A stretch of DNA of 64,000 nt from the NCBI GenBank assembly GCA_036172665.1, contig CM069873.1, forward strand, positions 43,494,001 through 43,558,000, in the 5' to 3' direction. How positions within the stretch are numbered: position 1 is the stretch's first letter; every line of letters starts with the position of its first letter. The DNA comes from Prosopocoilus inquinatus. Lineage: Eukaryota; Arthropoda; Insecta; Coleoptera; Lucanidae. The translations under genes were made by a program, and so were the position numbers. The notes under the pieces are model-generated. The model made no database searches, was not told the origin of the DNA, and saw only the letters and a list, made by a program, of their open reading frames with translations. Of the stretch, positions 40,801 to 54,178 are shown piece after piece.

Positions 40801-42587
40801 ATTTCCAGCTTCTGCTGCGTCCGAGAACATTGTATCTCACATCAGAGTTACTGGAGTCCATCCAAACGTCAGATAAAATGATAGATAAGTAAGGATCGAT
40901 TAGATACATCACAGGAACAACGCTAATACGTGTTGTTTCGTTCCAAACTATTTCCAGCTTCTGCTGCGTCCGAGAACTTTGTATCTCACATCAGTTACTG
41001 GAGTCCATCCAAACGTCAAATAACATGATAGATGAGTAAGGATCGATTAGATACATCACAGGAACAACGCTAATACGTGTTGTTTCGTTTAAAACTATTT
41101 CCAGCTCCTGCTGCGTCCAAAAACTTCGTATCTCACATCAGAGTTACTAGAGTCCATCGAAACGTCAAATAACATGATAGATAAATAAGGATCGATTAGA
41201 TACATCACAAGAAAAACGCTAATGCGTGTTGTTTCGTTTAAAACTATTTCCAGCTCCTGCTGCGTCCAAAAACTTCGTATCTCACATCAGAGTTACTAGA
41301 GTCCATCCAAACGTCAAATAACATGATAGAAGAGTAAGGATCGATTAGATATATCACAGGAACAACGCTAATGCGTGTTGTTTCGTTTAAAACTATTTCC
41401 AGCTCCTGCTGCGTCCAAAAACTTCGTATCTCACATCAGAGTTACTAGAGTCCATCCAAACGTCAAATAACATGATAGATGAGTAAGGATCGATTAGATA
41501 TATCACAGGAACAACGCTAATGCGTGTTGTTTCGTTTAAAACTATTTCCAGCTCCTGCTGCGTCCAAAAACTTCGTATCTCACATCAGAGTTACTGGAGT
41601 CCATCGAAACGCCAAATAACATGATAGATGAGTAAGGATCGATTAGATACATCACAGGAACAACGCTAATGCGTGTTGTTTCGTTTAAAACTATTTCCAG
41701 CTTCTGCTGCGTCCGAGAACTTTGTATCTCACATCAGAGGAACTGGAGTCCATCCAAACGTCAAATAACATGATAGATGAGTAAGGATCGATTAGATACA
41801 TCACAGGAACAACGCTAATACGTGTTGTTTCGCTTAAAACTATTTCCAGCTCCTGCTGCGTCCAAAAACTTCGTATCTCACATCAGAGTTACTAGAGTTC
41901 ATCGAAACGTCAAATAACATGATAGATGAGTAAGGATCGATTAGATACATCACAGGAACAACGCTAATGCGTGTTGTTTCGTTTAAAACTATCTCCAGCT
42001 TCTGCTGCGTCCGAAAACATTGTATCTCACATCAGAGTTACTGGAGTCCATCGAAACGCCAAATAACATGATAGATGAGTAAGGATCGATTAGATACATC
42101 ACAGGAACAACGCTAATGCGTGTTGTTTCGTTTAAAACTATCTCCAGCTTCTGCTGCGTCCGAAAACATTGTATCTCACATCAGAGTTACTGGAGTCCAT
42201 CCAAACGTCAGATAAAATGATAGATAAGAAGGGATCGATTAGATACATCACAGGAACAACGCTAATACGTGTTGTTTCGTTCCAAACTATTTCCAGCTTC
42301 TGCTGCGTCCGAGAACTTTGTATCTCACATCAGTTACTGGAGTCCATCCAAACGTCAAATAACATGATAGATGAGTAAGGATCGATTAGATACATCACAG
42401 GAACAACGCTAATGCGTGTTGTTTCGTTTAAAACTATCTCCAGCTTCTGCTGCGTCCGAAAACATTGTATCTCACATCAGAGTTACTGGAGTCCATCCAA
42501 ACGTCAGATAACATGATAGATAAGTAAGGATCGATTAGATACATCACAGGAACAACGCTAATACGTGTTGTTTCGTTCAATACTATT
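34821..42587. repeat. Reorganised 12- to 16-monomer higher-order repeats (F family)
   Basis: The rare CACAAGAAAAACG lies at 34951, 36739, 39121 and 41205, spaced 1788 (12 monomers), 2382 (16 minus 2 bases) and 2084 (14 minus 2 bases). GGAACACCGC follows at 35401, 37189 and 39571, with the same 1788 and 2382 steps. GAGGAACTGG lies near 37571, 39953 and 41739. Relative to the second copy, the first lacks two monomers near 35.75 kb, since its GTGTTTTTTCG marker (35866) corresponds to 37952 at 2086. The block includes 147-bp monomers at 38869-39015, 40953-41099 and 42292-42438. Confidence 0.85.
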
Positions 42588-44818
42588 TCCAGCTTCTGCT
42601 GCGTCCGAGAATTTTGTATCTCACATCAGTTACTGGAGTCCATCCAAACGTCAAATAACATGATAGATGAGTAAGGATCGATTAGATACATCACAGGAAC
42701 AACGCTAATACGTGTTGTATCGTTTAAAACTATTTCCAGCTTCTGCTGCGTCCGAAAATTTCGTATCTCACATTAGAGTTACTGGAGTCCATCGAAACGT
42801 CAAATAACATAGTAGCTAAGTAAGGAGCGATTAGATACATCACAGGAACAACGCTAATACGTGTTGTTTCGTTTAAAACTATTTCCAGCTCCTGCTGCGT
42901 CCAAAAACTTCGTATCTCACATCAGAGTTACTAGAGTCCATCGAAACGTCAAATAACATGATAGATGAATAAGGATCGATTAGATACATCACAGGAACAA
43001 CGCTAATGCGTGTTGTTTCGTTCAAAACTATTTCCAGCTTCTGCTGCGTCCGAGAATTTTGTATCTCACATCAGTTACTGGAGTCCATCCAAACGTCAAA
43101 TAACATGATAGATGAGTAAGGATCGATTAGATACATCACAGGAACAACGCTAATACGTGTTGTATCGTTTAAAACTATTTCCAGATTCTGCTGCGTTCGA
43201 AAATTTCGTATCTCACATCAGAATTACTGGAGTCCATCGAAACGTCAAATAACATAGTAGATAAGTAAGGATCGATTAGATACATCACAGGAACAACGCT
43301 AATACGTGTTGTTTCGTTCAAAACTATTTCCAGCTTCTGCTGCGTCCGAGAACTTTGTATCTCACATCAGAGTTACTGGAGTCCATTCAAACGTCAAATA
43401 ACATGATAGATGAGTAAGGATCGATTAAATACATCACAGGAACAACGCTAATGCGTGTTGTTTCGTTTAAAACTATTTCTAGCTTCAGCTGCGTCCGAGA
43501 ACTTTGTATCTCACATCAGAGTTACTGGAGTCCATCGAAACGCCAAATAACATGATAGATGAGTAAGGATCGATTAGATACATCACAGGAACAACGCTAA
43601 TACGTGTTGTTTCGTTCAAAACTATTTCCAGCTTCTGCTGCGTCCGAGAACTTTGTATCTCACATCAGAGTTACTGGAGTCCATTCTAAGGTCAAATAAC
43701 ATGATAGATGAGTAAGGATCGATTAGATACACCACAGGAACAACGGTAATGCGTGTTGTTTCGTTTAAAACTATTTCCAGCTTCTGCTGCGTCCGTAAAC
43801 TTTGTATCTCACATCAGAGTTACTGGAGTCCATCCAAACGTCAAATAAAATGATAGATGAGTAAGGATCGATTAGATACATCACAGGAACAACGCTAATG
43901 CGTGTTGTTTCGTTTAAAACTATTTCCAGCTTCTGCTGCGTCCGAAAACTTCGTATCTCACATCAGAGTTACTAGAGTCCATCGAAACGTCAAATAACAT
44001 GATAGATAAATAAGGATCGATTAGATACATCACAGGAACAACGCTAATGCGTGTTGTTTCATTTAAAACTATTTCCAGCTTCAGCTGCGTCCGAGAACTT
44101 CGTATCTCACATCAAAGTTACTGGAGTCCATCGAAGCGTCAAATAACATAGTAGCTAAGTAAGGATCGATTAGATACATCACAGGAACAACGCTAATACG
44201 TGTTGTTTCGTTCAAAACTATTTCCAGCTTCTGCTGCGTCCGAAAGCTTTGTATCTCACATCAGAGTTACTGGAGTCCATCGAAACGAAAAATAACATGA
44301 TAGATGAGTAAGGATCGATTAGATACATCACAGGAACAACGCTAATGCGTGTTGTTTCGTTTAAAACTATCTCCAGCTTCTGCTGCGTCCGAAAACTTTG
44401 TATCTCACATCAGAGTTACTGGAGACCATCCAAACTTTAAATAACATGATAGATAAGTAAGGATCGATTAGATACATCACAGGAACAACGATAATACGTG
44501 TTGTTTCGTTCAAAACTATTTCCAGCTTCTGCTGCGTCCGAGAACTTTGTATCTCACATCAGAGTTACTGGAGTCCATCCAAACGTCAAATAACATGATA
44601 GATGAGTAAGGATCGATTAGATACATCATAGGAACAACGCTAATACGTGTTGTATCGTTTAAAACTATTTCCAGCTTCTGCTGCGTCCGAAAATTTCGTA
44701 TCTCACATTAGAGTTACTGGAGTCCATCGAAACGTCAAATAACATAGTAGCTAAGTAAGGATCGATTAGATACATCACAGGAACAACGCTAATACGTGTT
44801 GCTTCTTTTAAAACTATT

Positions 44819-44967
44819 TCCAGCTCCTGCTGCGCCCAAAAACTTCGTATGTCACATCAGAGTTACTAGAGTCCATCGAAACGTCAAATAACATGATAGA
44901 TAAATAAGGATCGATTAGATACATCACAGGAACAACGCTAATACGTGTTGTTTCGTTTAAAACTATT
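44819..44967. repeat. Monomer with GCCC replacing GTCC and a CTTCTTTT start
   Basis: It reads TGCTGCGCCCAAAAAC and is preceded by GTTGCTTCTTTTAAAAC. It also has TATGTCACATC instead of TATCTCACATC, a private change. It belongs with the GTTGCTTCG-linked monomers that vary at this tetranucleotide. Confidence 0.8.
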
Positions 44968-46292
44968 TCCAGCTCCTGCTGCGTCCAAAAACTTCGTATC
45001 TCACATCAGAGTTACTAGAGTCCATCGAAACGTCAAATAACATGATAGATGAGTAAGGATCGATTAGATACATCACAGGAACAACGCTAATGCGTGTTGT
45101 TTCGTTTAAAACTATTTCCAGCTTCTGCTGCGTCCGAAAACTTTGTATCTCACATCAGAGTTACTGGAGTCCATCGAAACGCCAAATAACATGATAGATG
45201 AGTAAGGATCGATTAGATACATCACAGGAACAACGCTAATACGTGTTCTTTCATTTAAAACTATTTCCAGCTTCAGCTGCGTCCGAGAACTTCGTATCTC
45301 ACATCAAAGTTACTGGAGTCCATCGAAACGCCAAATAACATGATGGATGAGTAAGGATCGATTAGATACATCACAGGAACAACGCTAATACGTGTTGTTT
45401 CATTTAAAACTATTTCCAGCTTCAGCTGCGTCCGAGAACTTCGTATCTCACATCAAAGTTACTGGAGTCCATCGAAACGCCAAATAACATGATAGATGAA
45501 TAAGGATCGATTAGATACATCACAAGAACAACGCTAAGGCGTGTTGTTTCGTTTAAAACTATTTCCAGCTCCTGCTGCGTCCAAAAACTTCGTATCTCAC
45601 ATCAGAGTTACTAGAGTCCATCGAAACGTCAAATAACATGATAGATGAGTAAGGATCGATTAGATACATCACAGGAACAACGCTAATACGTGTTGTTTCG
45701 TTCAAAACTATTTCCAGCTCCTGCTGCGTCCAAAAACTTCGTATCTCACATCAGAGTTACTAGAGTTCATCGAAACGTCAAATAACATGATAGATGAGTA
45801 AGGATCGATTAGATACATCACAGGAACAACGCTAATGGGTGTTGTTTCGCTTAAAACTATTTCCAGCTTCTGCTGCGTCCGAAAATATCGTATCTCACAT
45901 TAGAGTTACTGGAGTCCATCGAAACGTCAAATAACATGATAGATGAGTAAGGATCGATTAGATACATCACAGGAACAACGCTAATGCGTGTTGTTTCATT
46001 TAAAACTATTTCCAGCTTCAGCTGCGTCCGAGAACTTCGTATCTCACATCAAAGTTACTGGAGTCCATCGAAACGCCAAATAACATGATAGATGAATAAG
46101 GATCGATTAGATACATCACAAGAACAACGCTAAGGCGTGTTGTTTCGTTTAAAACTATCTCCAGCTTCTGCTGCGTCCGAAAACTTTGTATCTCACATCA
46201 GAGTTACTGGAGTCCATCGAAACGTCAAATAACATGATAGATGAGTAAGGATCGATTAGATACATCACAGGAACAACGCTAATGCGTGTTGT

Positions 46293-47186
46293 TTCATTTA
46301 AAACTATTTCCAGCTTCAGCTGCGTCCGAGAACTTCGTATCTCACATCAAAGTTACTGGAGTCCATCGAAACGCCAAATAACATGATAGATGAATAAGGA
46401 TCGATTAGATACATCACAAGAACAACGCTAAGGCGTGTTGTTTCGTTTAAAACTATCTCCAGCTTCTGCTGCGTCCGAAAACTTTGTATCTCACATCAGA
46501 GTTACTGGAGTCCATCGAAACGTCAAATAACATGATAGGTAAATAAGGATCGATTAGATACATCACAGGAACAACGCTAATACGTGTTGTTTCGTTTAAA
46601 ACTATTTCCAGCTCCTGCTGCGTCCAAAAACTTCGTATCTCACATCAGAGTTACTAGAGTCCATCGAAACGTCAAATAACATGATAGATGAGTAAGGATC
46701 GATTAGATACATCACAGGAACAACGCTAATGCGTGTTGTTTCATTTAAAACTATTTCCAGCTTCAGCTGCGTCCGAGAACTTCGTATCTCACATCAAAGT
46801 TACTGGAGTCCATCGAAACGCCAAATAACATGATAGATGAATAAGGATCGATTAGATACATCACAAGAACAACGCTAAGGCGTGTTGTTTCGTTTAAAAC
46901 TATCTCCAGCTTCTGCTGCGTCCGAAAACTTTGTATCTCACATCAGAGTTACTGGAGTCCATCGAAACGTCAAATAACATGATAGGTAAATAAGGATCGA
47001 TTAGATACATCACAGGAACAACGCTAATACGTGTTGTTTCGTTTAAAACTATTTCCAGCTCCTGCTGCGTCCAAAAACTTCGTATCTCACATCAGAGTTA
47101 CTAGAGTCCATCGAAACGTCAAATAACATGATAGATGAGTAAGGATCGATTAGATACATCACAGGAACAACGCTAATGCGTGTTGT
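46293..47186. repeat. Local tandem duplication of a 447-bp trimer
   Basis: TTCATTT at 46293 recurs at 46740, TAAGGCG at 46429 recurs at 46876, and GATAGGT at 46534 recurs at 46981, all 447 bases (three monomers) apart. One unit further left, TAAGGCG at 46131 is 298 bases (two monomers) before 46429, and another at 45535 is 596 bases earlier. The same CTTCAGCTG and CTAAGGCG pair has thus been amplified stepwise. Confidence 0.88.
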
Positions 47187-48394
47187 TTCGCTTAAAACTA
47201 TCTCCAGCTTCTGCTGCGTTCGAAAATTTCGTCTCTCACATCAGAGTTACTGGAGTCCATCGAAACGTCAAATAACATATTAGATAAGTAAGGATCGATT
47301 AGATACATCACAGGAACAACGCTAATGCGTGTTGTTTCGTTTAAAACTATCTCCAGCTTCTGCTGCGTCCGAAAACTTTGTATCTCACATCAGAGTTACT
47401 GGAGTCCATCCAAACGTCAAATAACATGATAGATGAGTAAGGATCGATTAGATACATCACAGCAACAACGATAATACGTGTTGTTTCGTTCAAAACTATT
47501 TCCAGCTTCTGCTGCGTCCGAGAACTTTGTATCTCACATCAGAGTTACTGGAGTCCATCCAAACGTCAAATAACATGATAGATGAGTAAGGATCGATTAG
47601 ATACATCACAGGAACAACGCTGATACGTGTTGTTTCGTTTAAAACTATTTCCAGCTCCTGCTGCGTCCAAAAACTTCGTATCTCACATCAGAGTTACTAG
47701 AGTCCATCGAAACGTCAAATAACATGATAGATGAGTAAGGATCGATTAGATACATCACAGGAACAACGCTAATGCGTGTTGTTTCATTTAAAACTATTTC
47801 CAGATTCTGCTGCGTTCGAAAATTTCGTCTCTCACATCAGAGTTACTGGGGTCCATCGAAACGTCAAATAACATATTAGATAAGTAAGGATCGATTAGAT
47901 ACATCACAGGAACAACGCTAATACGTGTTGTTTCGTTCAAAACTATTTCCAGCTTCTGCTGCGTCCGAGAACTTTGTATCTCACATCAGAGTTACTGGAG
48001 TAAATTCAAACGTCAAATAACAGGATAGATAAATAAGCATCGATTAGATACATCACAGGAACAACGCTAATGCGTGTTGTTTCGTTTAAAACTATTTCCA
48101 GCTTCTGCTGCGTCCGAAAATTTCGTATCTCACATTAGAGTTACTGGAGTCCATCGAAACGTCAAATAACATAGTAGCTAAGTAAGGATCTATTAGATAC
48201 ATCACAGGAACAACGCTAATACGTGTTGCTTCGTTTAAAACTATTTCCAGCTCCTGCTGCACACAAAAACTTCGTATCTCACATCAGAGTTACTAGAGTC
48301 CATCGATACGTCAAATAACATGATAGATAAATAAGGATCGATTAGATACATCACAGGAACAACGCTAATACGTGTTGTTTCGTTTAAAACTATT

Positions 48395-51300
48395 TCCAGC
48401 TCTTGCTGCGTCCAAAAACTTCGTATCTCACATCAGAGTTACTAGAGTCCATCCAAACGTCAAATAACATGATAGATGAGTAAGGATCGATTAGATACAT
48501 CACAGGAACAACGCTAATGCGTGTTGTTTCGTTTACAACTATTTCCAGCTCCTGCTGCGTCCAAAAACTTCGTATCTCACATTAGAGTTACTGGAGTCCA
48601 TCGAAACGTCAAATAACATAGTAGCTAAGTAAGGATCGATTAGATACATCACTGGAACAACGCTAATACGTATTGTTTCGTTTAAAACTATTTCCAGCTC
48701 CTGCTGCGTCCAAAAACTTCGTATCTCACATCAGAGTTACTAGAGTCCATCGAAACGTCAAATAACATGATAGATAAATAAGGATCGATTAGATACATCA
48801 CTGGAACAACGCTAATACGTATTGTTTCGTTTAAAACTATTTCCAGCTCCTGCTGCGTCCAAAAACATCGTATCTCACATCAGAGTTACTAGAGTCCATC
48901 CAAACGTCAAATAACATGATAGATGAGTAAGGATCGATTAGATATATCACAGGAACAACGCTAATGCGTGTTGTTTCGTTTAAAACTATTTCCAGCTCCT
49001 GCTGCGTCCAAAAACTTCGTATCTCACATCAGAGTTACTGGAGTCCATCGAAACGCCAAATAACATGATAGATGAGTAAGGATCGATTAGATACATCACA
49101 GGAACAACGCTAATACGTGTTGTTTCATTTAAAACTATTTCCAGCTTCAGCTGCGTCCGAGAACTTCGTATCTCACATCAAAGTTACTGGAGTCCATCGA
49201 AACGCCAATTAACATGATAGATGAGTAAGGATCGATTAGATACATCACAGGAACAACGCTAATGCGTGTTGTTTCGTTTAAAACTATTTCCAGCTTCTGC
49301 TGCGTCCGAAAACTTTGTATCTCACATCAGAGTTCTTGGAGTCCATCGAAACGTCAAATAACATAGTAGCTAAGTAAGGATCGATTAGATACATCACAGG
49401 AACAACGCTAATACGTGTTGTTTCGTTCAAAACTATTTCCAGCTTCTGCTGCGTCCGAAAACTTTGTATCTCACATCAGAGTTACTGGAGTCCATCCAAA
49501 CGTCAAATAACATGATAGATGAGTAAGGATCGATTAGATACATCACAGGAACAACGCTAATACGTGTTGTTTCGTTTAAAACTATTTCAAGCTCCTGCTG
49601 CGTCCCAAAACTTCGTATCTCACATCAGAGTTACTAGAGTCCATCGAAACGTCAAATAACATGATAGATGAGTAAGGATCGATTAGATACATCACAGGAA
49701 CAACGCTAATGCGTGTTGTTTTGTTTAAAACTATTTCCAGCTTCTGCTGCGTCCGAAAATATCGTATCTCACATTAGAGTTACTGGAGTCCATCGAAACG
49801 TCAAATAACATGATAGATAAGTAAGGATCGATTAGATACATCACAGGAACAACGCTAATACGTGTTGTTTCGTTCAAAACTATTTCCAGCTTCTGCTGCG
49901 TCCGAAAACTTTGTATTTCACATCAGAGTTACTGGAGTCCATCGAAACGCCAAATAACATGATAGATGAGTAAGGATCGATTAGATACATCACAGGAACA
50001 ACGCTAATGCGTGTTGTTTCGTTTAAAACTATTTCCAGCTTCTGCTGCGTCCGAAAATTTTGTATCTCACATCAGAGTTACTGGAGTCCATCCAAACGTC
50101 AAATAACATGATAGATGAGTAAGGATCGATTAGATACATCACAGGAACAACGCTAATACGTGTTGTTTCGTTTAAAACTATTTCAAGCTCCTGCTGCGTC
50201 CAAAAACTTCGTATATCACATCAGAGTTACTAGAGTCCATCGAAACGTCAAATAACATGATAGATGAGTAAGGATCGATTAGATACATCACAGGAACAAC
50301 GCTAATGCGTGTTGTTTCGTTTAAAACTATTTCCAGCTTCTGCTGCGTCCGAAAATATCGTATCTCACATTAGAGTTACTGGAGTCCATCGAAACGTCAA
50401 ATAACATGATAGATAAGTAAGGATCGATTAGATACATCACAGGAACAACGCTAATACGTGTTGTTTCGTTCAAAACTATTTCCAGCTTCTGCTGCGTCCG
50501 AAAACTTTGTATTTCACATCAGAGTTACTGGAGTCCATCGAAAAGCCAAATAACATGATAGATGAGTAAGGATCGATTAGATACATCACAGGAACAACGC
50601 TAATGCGTGTTGTTTCGTTTAAAACTATTTCCAGCTTCTGCTGCGTCCGAAAATCTTGTATCTCACATCAGAGTTACTGGAGTCCATCCAAACGTCAAAT
50701 AACATGATAGATGAGTAAGGATCGATTAGATACATCACAGGAACAACGCTAATACGTGTTGTTTCGTTTAAAACTATTTCAAGCTCCTGCTGCGTCCAAA
50801 AACTTCGTATCTCACATCAGAGTTACTGGAGTCCATCGAAACGTCAAATAACATAGTAGATAAGTAAGGATCGATTAGATACATCACAGGAACAACGCTA
50901 ATACGTGTTGTTTCGTTCAAAACTATTTCCAGCTTCTGCTGCGTCCGAGAACTTTGTATCTCACATCAGAGTTACTGGAGTCCATTAAAACGTCAAATAA
51001 CATGACAGATGAGTAAGGATCAATTAGATACATCACAGGAACAACGCTAATGCGTGTTGTTTCGTTTAAAACTATTTCCAGCTCCTGCTGCGTCCGAAAA
51101 TTTCGTATCTCACATTAGAGTTACTGGAGTCCATCGAAACGTCAAATAACATAGTAGATAAGTAAGGATCGATTAGATACATCACAGGAACAACGCTAAT
51201 ACGTGTTGTTTCGTTCAAAACTATTTCCAGCTTCTGCTGCGTCCGAGAACTTTGTATCTCACATCAGAGTTACTGGAGTCCATTAAAACGTCAAATAACA

Positions 51301-53393
51301 TGATAGATGAGTAAGGATCGATTAGATACATCACAGGAACAACGCTAATGCGTGTTGTTTCGTTTAAAACTATTTCCAGCTCCTGCTGCGTCCGAAAATT
51401 TCGTATTTCACATTAGAGTTACTGGAGTCCATCGAAACGTCAAATAACATGATAGATGAGTAAGGATCGATTAGATACATCACAGGAACAACGCTAATGC
51501 GTGTTGTTTCGTTTAAAACTATTTCCAGCTTCTGCTGCGTCCGAAAATTTTGTATCTCACATCAGAGTTACTGGAGTCCATCCAAACGTCAAATAACATG
51601 ATAGATGAGTAAGGATCGATTAGATACATCACAGGAACAACGCTAATACGTGTTGTTTCGTTTAAAACTATTTCAAGCTCCTGCTGCGTCCAAAAACTTC
51701 GTATCTCACATCAGAGTTACTAGAGTCCATCGAAACGTCAAATAACATGATAGATGAGTAAGGATCGATTAGATACATCACAGGAACAACGCTAATGCGT
51801 GTTGTTTCGTTTAAAACTATTTCCAGCTTCTGCTGCGTCCGAAAATATCGTATCTCACATTAGAGTTACTGGAGTCCATCGAAACGTCAAATAACATGAT
51901 AGATAAGTAAGGATCGATTAGATACATCACAGGAACAACGCTAATACGTGTTGTTTCGTTCAAAACTATTTCCAGCTTCTGCTGCGTCCGAAAACTTTGT
52001 ATTTCACATCAGAGTTACTGGAGTCCATCGAAACGCCAAATAACATGATAGATGAGTAAGGATCGATTAGATACATCACAGGAACAACGCTAATGCGTGT
52101 TGTTTCGTTTAAAACTATTTCCAGCTTCTGCTGCGTCCGAAAATATTGTATCTCACATCAGAGTTACTGGAGTCCATCCAAACGTCAAATAACATGATAG
52201 ATGAGTAAGGATCGATTAGATACATCACAGGAACAACGCTAATACGTGTTGTTTCGTTTAAAACTATTTCAAGCTCCTGCTGCGTCCAAAAACTTCGTAT
52301 CTCACATCAGAGTTACTAGAGTCCATCGAAAAGTCAAATAACATAGTAGATAAGTAAGGATCGATTAGATACATCACAGGAACAACGCTAATACGTGTTG
52401 TTTCGTTCAAAACTATTTCCAGCTTCTGCTGCGTCCGAGAACTTTGTATCTCACATCAGAGTTACTGGAGTCCATTAAAACGTCAAATAACATGATAGAT
52501 GAGTAGGGATCAATTAGATACATCACAGGAACAACGCTAATGCGTGTTGTTTCGTTTAAAACTATTTCCAGCTCCTGCTGCGTCCGAAAATTTCGTATCT
52601 CACATTAGAGTTACTGGAGTCCATCGAAACGTCAAATAACATGATAGATGAGTAAGGATCGATTAGATACATCACAGGAACAACGCTAATGCGTGTTGTT
52701 TCGTTTAAAACTATTTCCAGCTTCTGCTGCGTCCGAAAATTTTGTATCTCACATCAGAGTTACTGGAGTCCATCCAAACGTCAAATAACATGATAGATGA
52801 GTAAGGATCGATTAGATACATCACAGGAACAACGCTAATACGTGTTGTTTCGTTTAAAACTATTTCAAGCTCCTGCTGCGTCCAAAAATTTCGTATCTCA
52901 CATCAGAGTTACTAGAGTCCATCGAAACGTCAAATAACATGATAGATGAGTAAGGAACGATTAGATACATCACAGGAACAACGCTAATGCGTGTTGTTTC
53001 GTTTAAAACTATTTCCAGCTTCTGCTGCGTCCGAAAATATCGTATCTCACATTAGAGTTACTGGAGTCCATCGAAACGTCAAATAACATGATAGATAAGT
53101 AAGGATCGATTAGATACATCACAGGAACAACGCTAATACGTGTTGTTTCGTTCAAAACTATTTCCAGCTTCTGCTGCGTCCGAAAACATTGTATCTCACA
53201 TCAGAGTTACTGGAGTCCATCGAAACGCCAAATAACATGATAGATGAGTAAGGATCGATTAGATACATCACAGGAACAACGCTAATGCGTGTTGTTTCGT
53301 TTAAAACTATCTCCAGGTTCTGCTGCGTCCGAAAACATTGTATCTCACATCAGAGTTACTGGAGTCCATCCAAACGTCAGATAAAATGATAGA
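48395..53393. repeat. Single-copy version of the A unit (right-hand macro-duplicate)
   Basis: It matches 1-298 at offset 48394, then A1 at offset 48543 (AGTTCTTGG 788 to 49331; GAAAAGCC 1997 to 50540; GAAAAGTC 3785 to 52328). It then leaves into the sequence that follows A2, at offset 44818 (CCAGGTTCTG 8495 to 53313). Its left flank is that of A1 and its right flank that of A2, so it holds one unit where the left end holds two. It has one extra monomer at about 48842-48990 relative to A1. Private changes include ACATCG near 48865 and GAGTAGGGATC near 52506. Confidence 0.88.
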
Positions 53394-54178
53394 TGAGTAA
53401 GGATCGATTAGATACATCACAGGAACAACGCTAATGCGTGTTGTTTCGTTTAAAACTATTTCCAGCTTCTGCTGCGTCCGAAAATATCGTATCTCACATT
53501 AGAGTTACTGGAGTCCATCGAAACGTCAAATAACATGATAGATAAGTAAGGATCGATTAGATACATCACAGGAACAACGCTAATGCGTGTTGTTTCGTTT
53601 AAAACTATTTCCAGCTCCTGCTGCGTCCAAAAACTTCGTATCTCACATCAGAGTTACTAGAGTCCATCCAAACGTCAAATAACATAGTAGCTAAGTAAGG
53701 ATCGATTAGATACATCACAGGAACAACGCTAATACGTGTTGTTTCGTTCAAAACTATTTAAAGCTTCTGCTGCGTCCGAAAACTTTGTATCTCACATCAG
53801 AGTTACTGGAGTCCATCGAAACGCCAAATAACATGATAGATGAATAAGGATCGATTAGATACATCACAGGAACAACGCTAAGGCGTGTTGTTTCGTTTAA
53901 AACTATCTCCAGCTTCTGCTGCGTCCGAAAACTGTATCTCACATCAGAGTTACTAGAGTCCATCGAAACGTCAAATAACATGATAGATAAATAAGGATCG
54001 ATTAGATACATCACAGGAACAACGCTAATACGTGTTGTTTCGTTTAAAACTATTTCCAGCTCCTGCTGCGTCCAAAAACTTCGTATCTCACATCAGAGTT
54101 ACTAGAGTCCATCGAAACGTCAAATAACATGATAGATGAGTAAGGATCGATTAGATACATCACAGGAACAACGCTAAT
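53394..54178. repeat. Bridge between the A copy and unit C1
   Basis: After GATAAAATGATAGATGAG (about 53393) the sequence departs from the left-hand order. Roughly two monomers follow, and it rejoins the left-hand order at about 53672 (CATAGTAGCTAAG, then TATTTAAAGCTTCTG at 53754, equal to 10573). About 8576-10490 of the left end is thus replaced by about two monomers. It contains the 147-bp monomer 53908-54054. Confidence 0.8.

Larger units (their letters stand above)
42588..48394. repeat. Mixed block, partly B-like then CTAAGGCG-rich
   Basis: No gene is seen. 43180-43970 resembles 14150-14940; for example TCTAGCTTCAG at 43478 matches 14446, and GTCCGTAAAC near 43793 matches 14762. From about 44 kb the monomers resemble those at 26.6-31 kb and 8.9-10.3 kb; the segment around 48001-48394 matches 9886-10279 at offset 38115. 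Two 147-bp monomers, 42588-42734 and 43033-43179, lie close together at the left edge. Confidence 0.85.

Noticed and set aside
42169..42378. 69-codon plus-strand open frame
   Set aside because: It spans the 147-bp monomer at 42292-42438 and a T-to-A change (GATAAGAAGGG near 42229) that removes a stop found in the paralogue at 25849. It is satellite sequence only.
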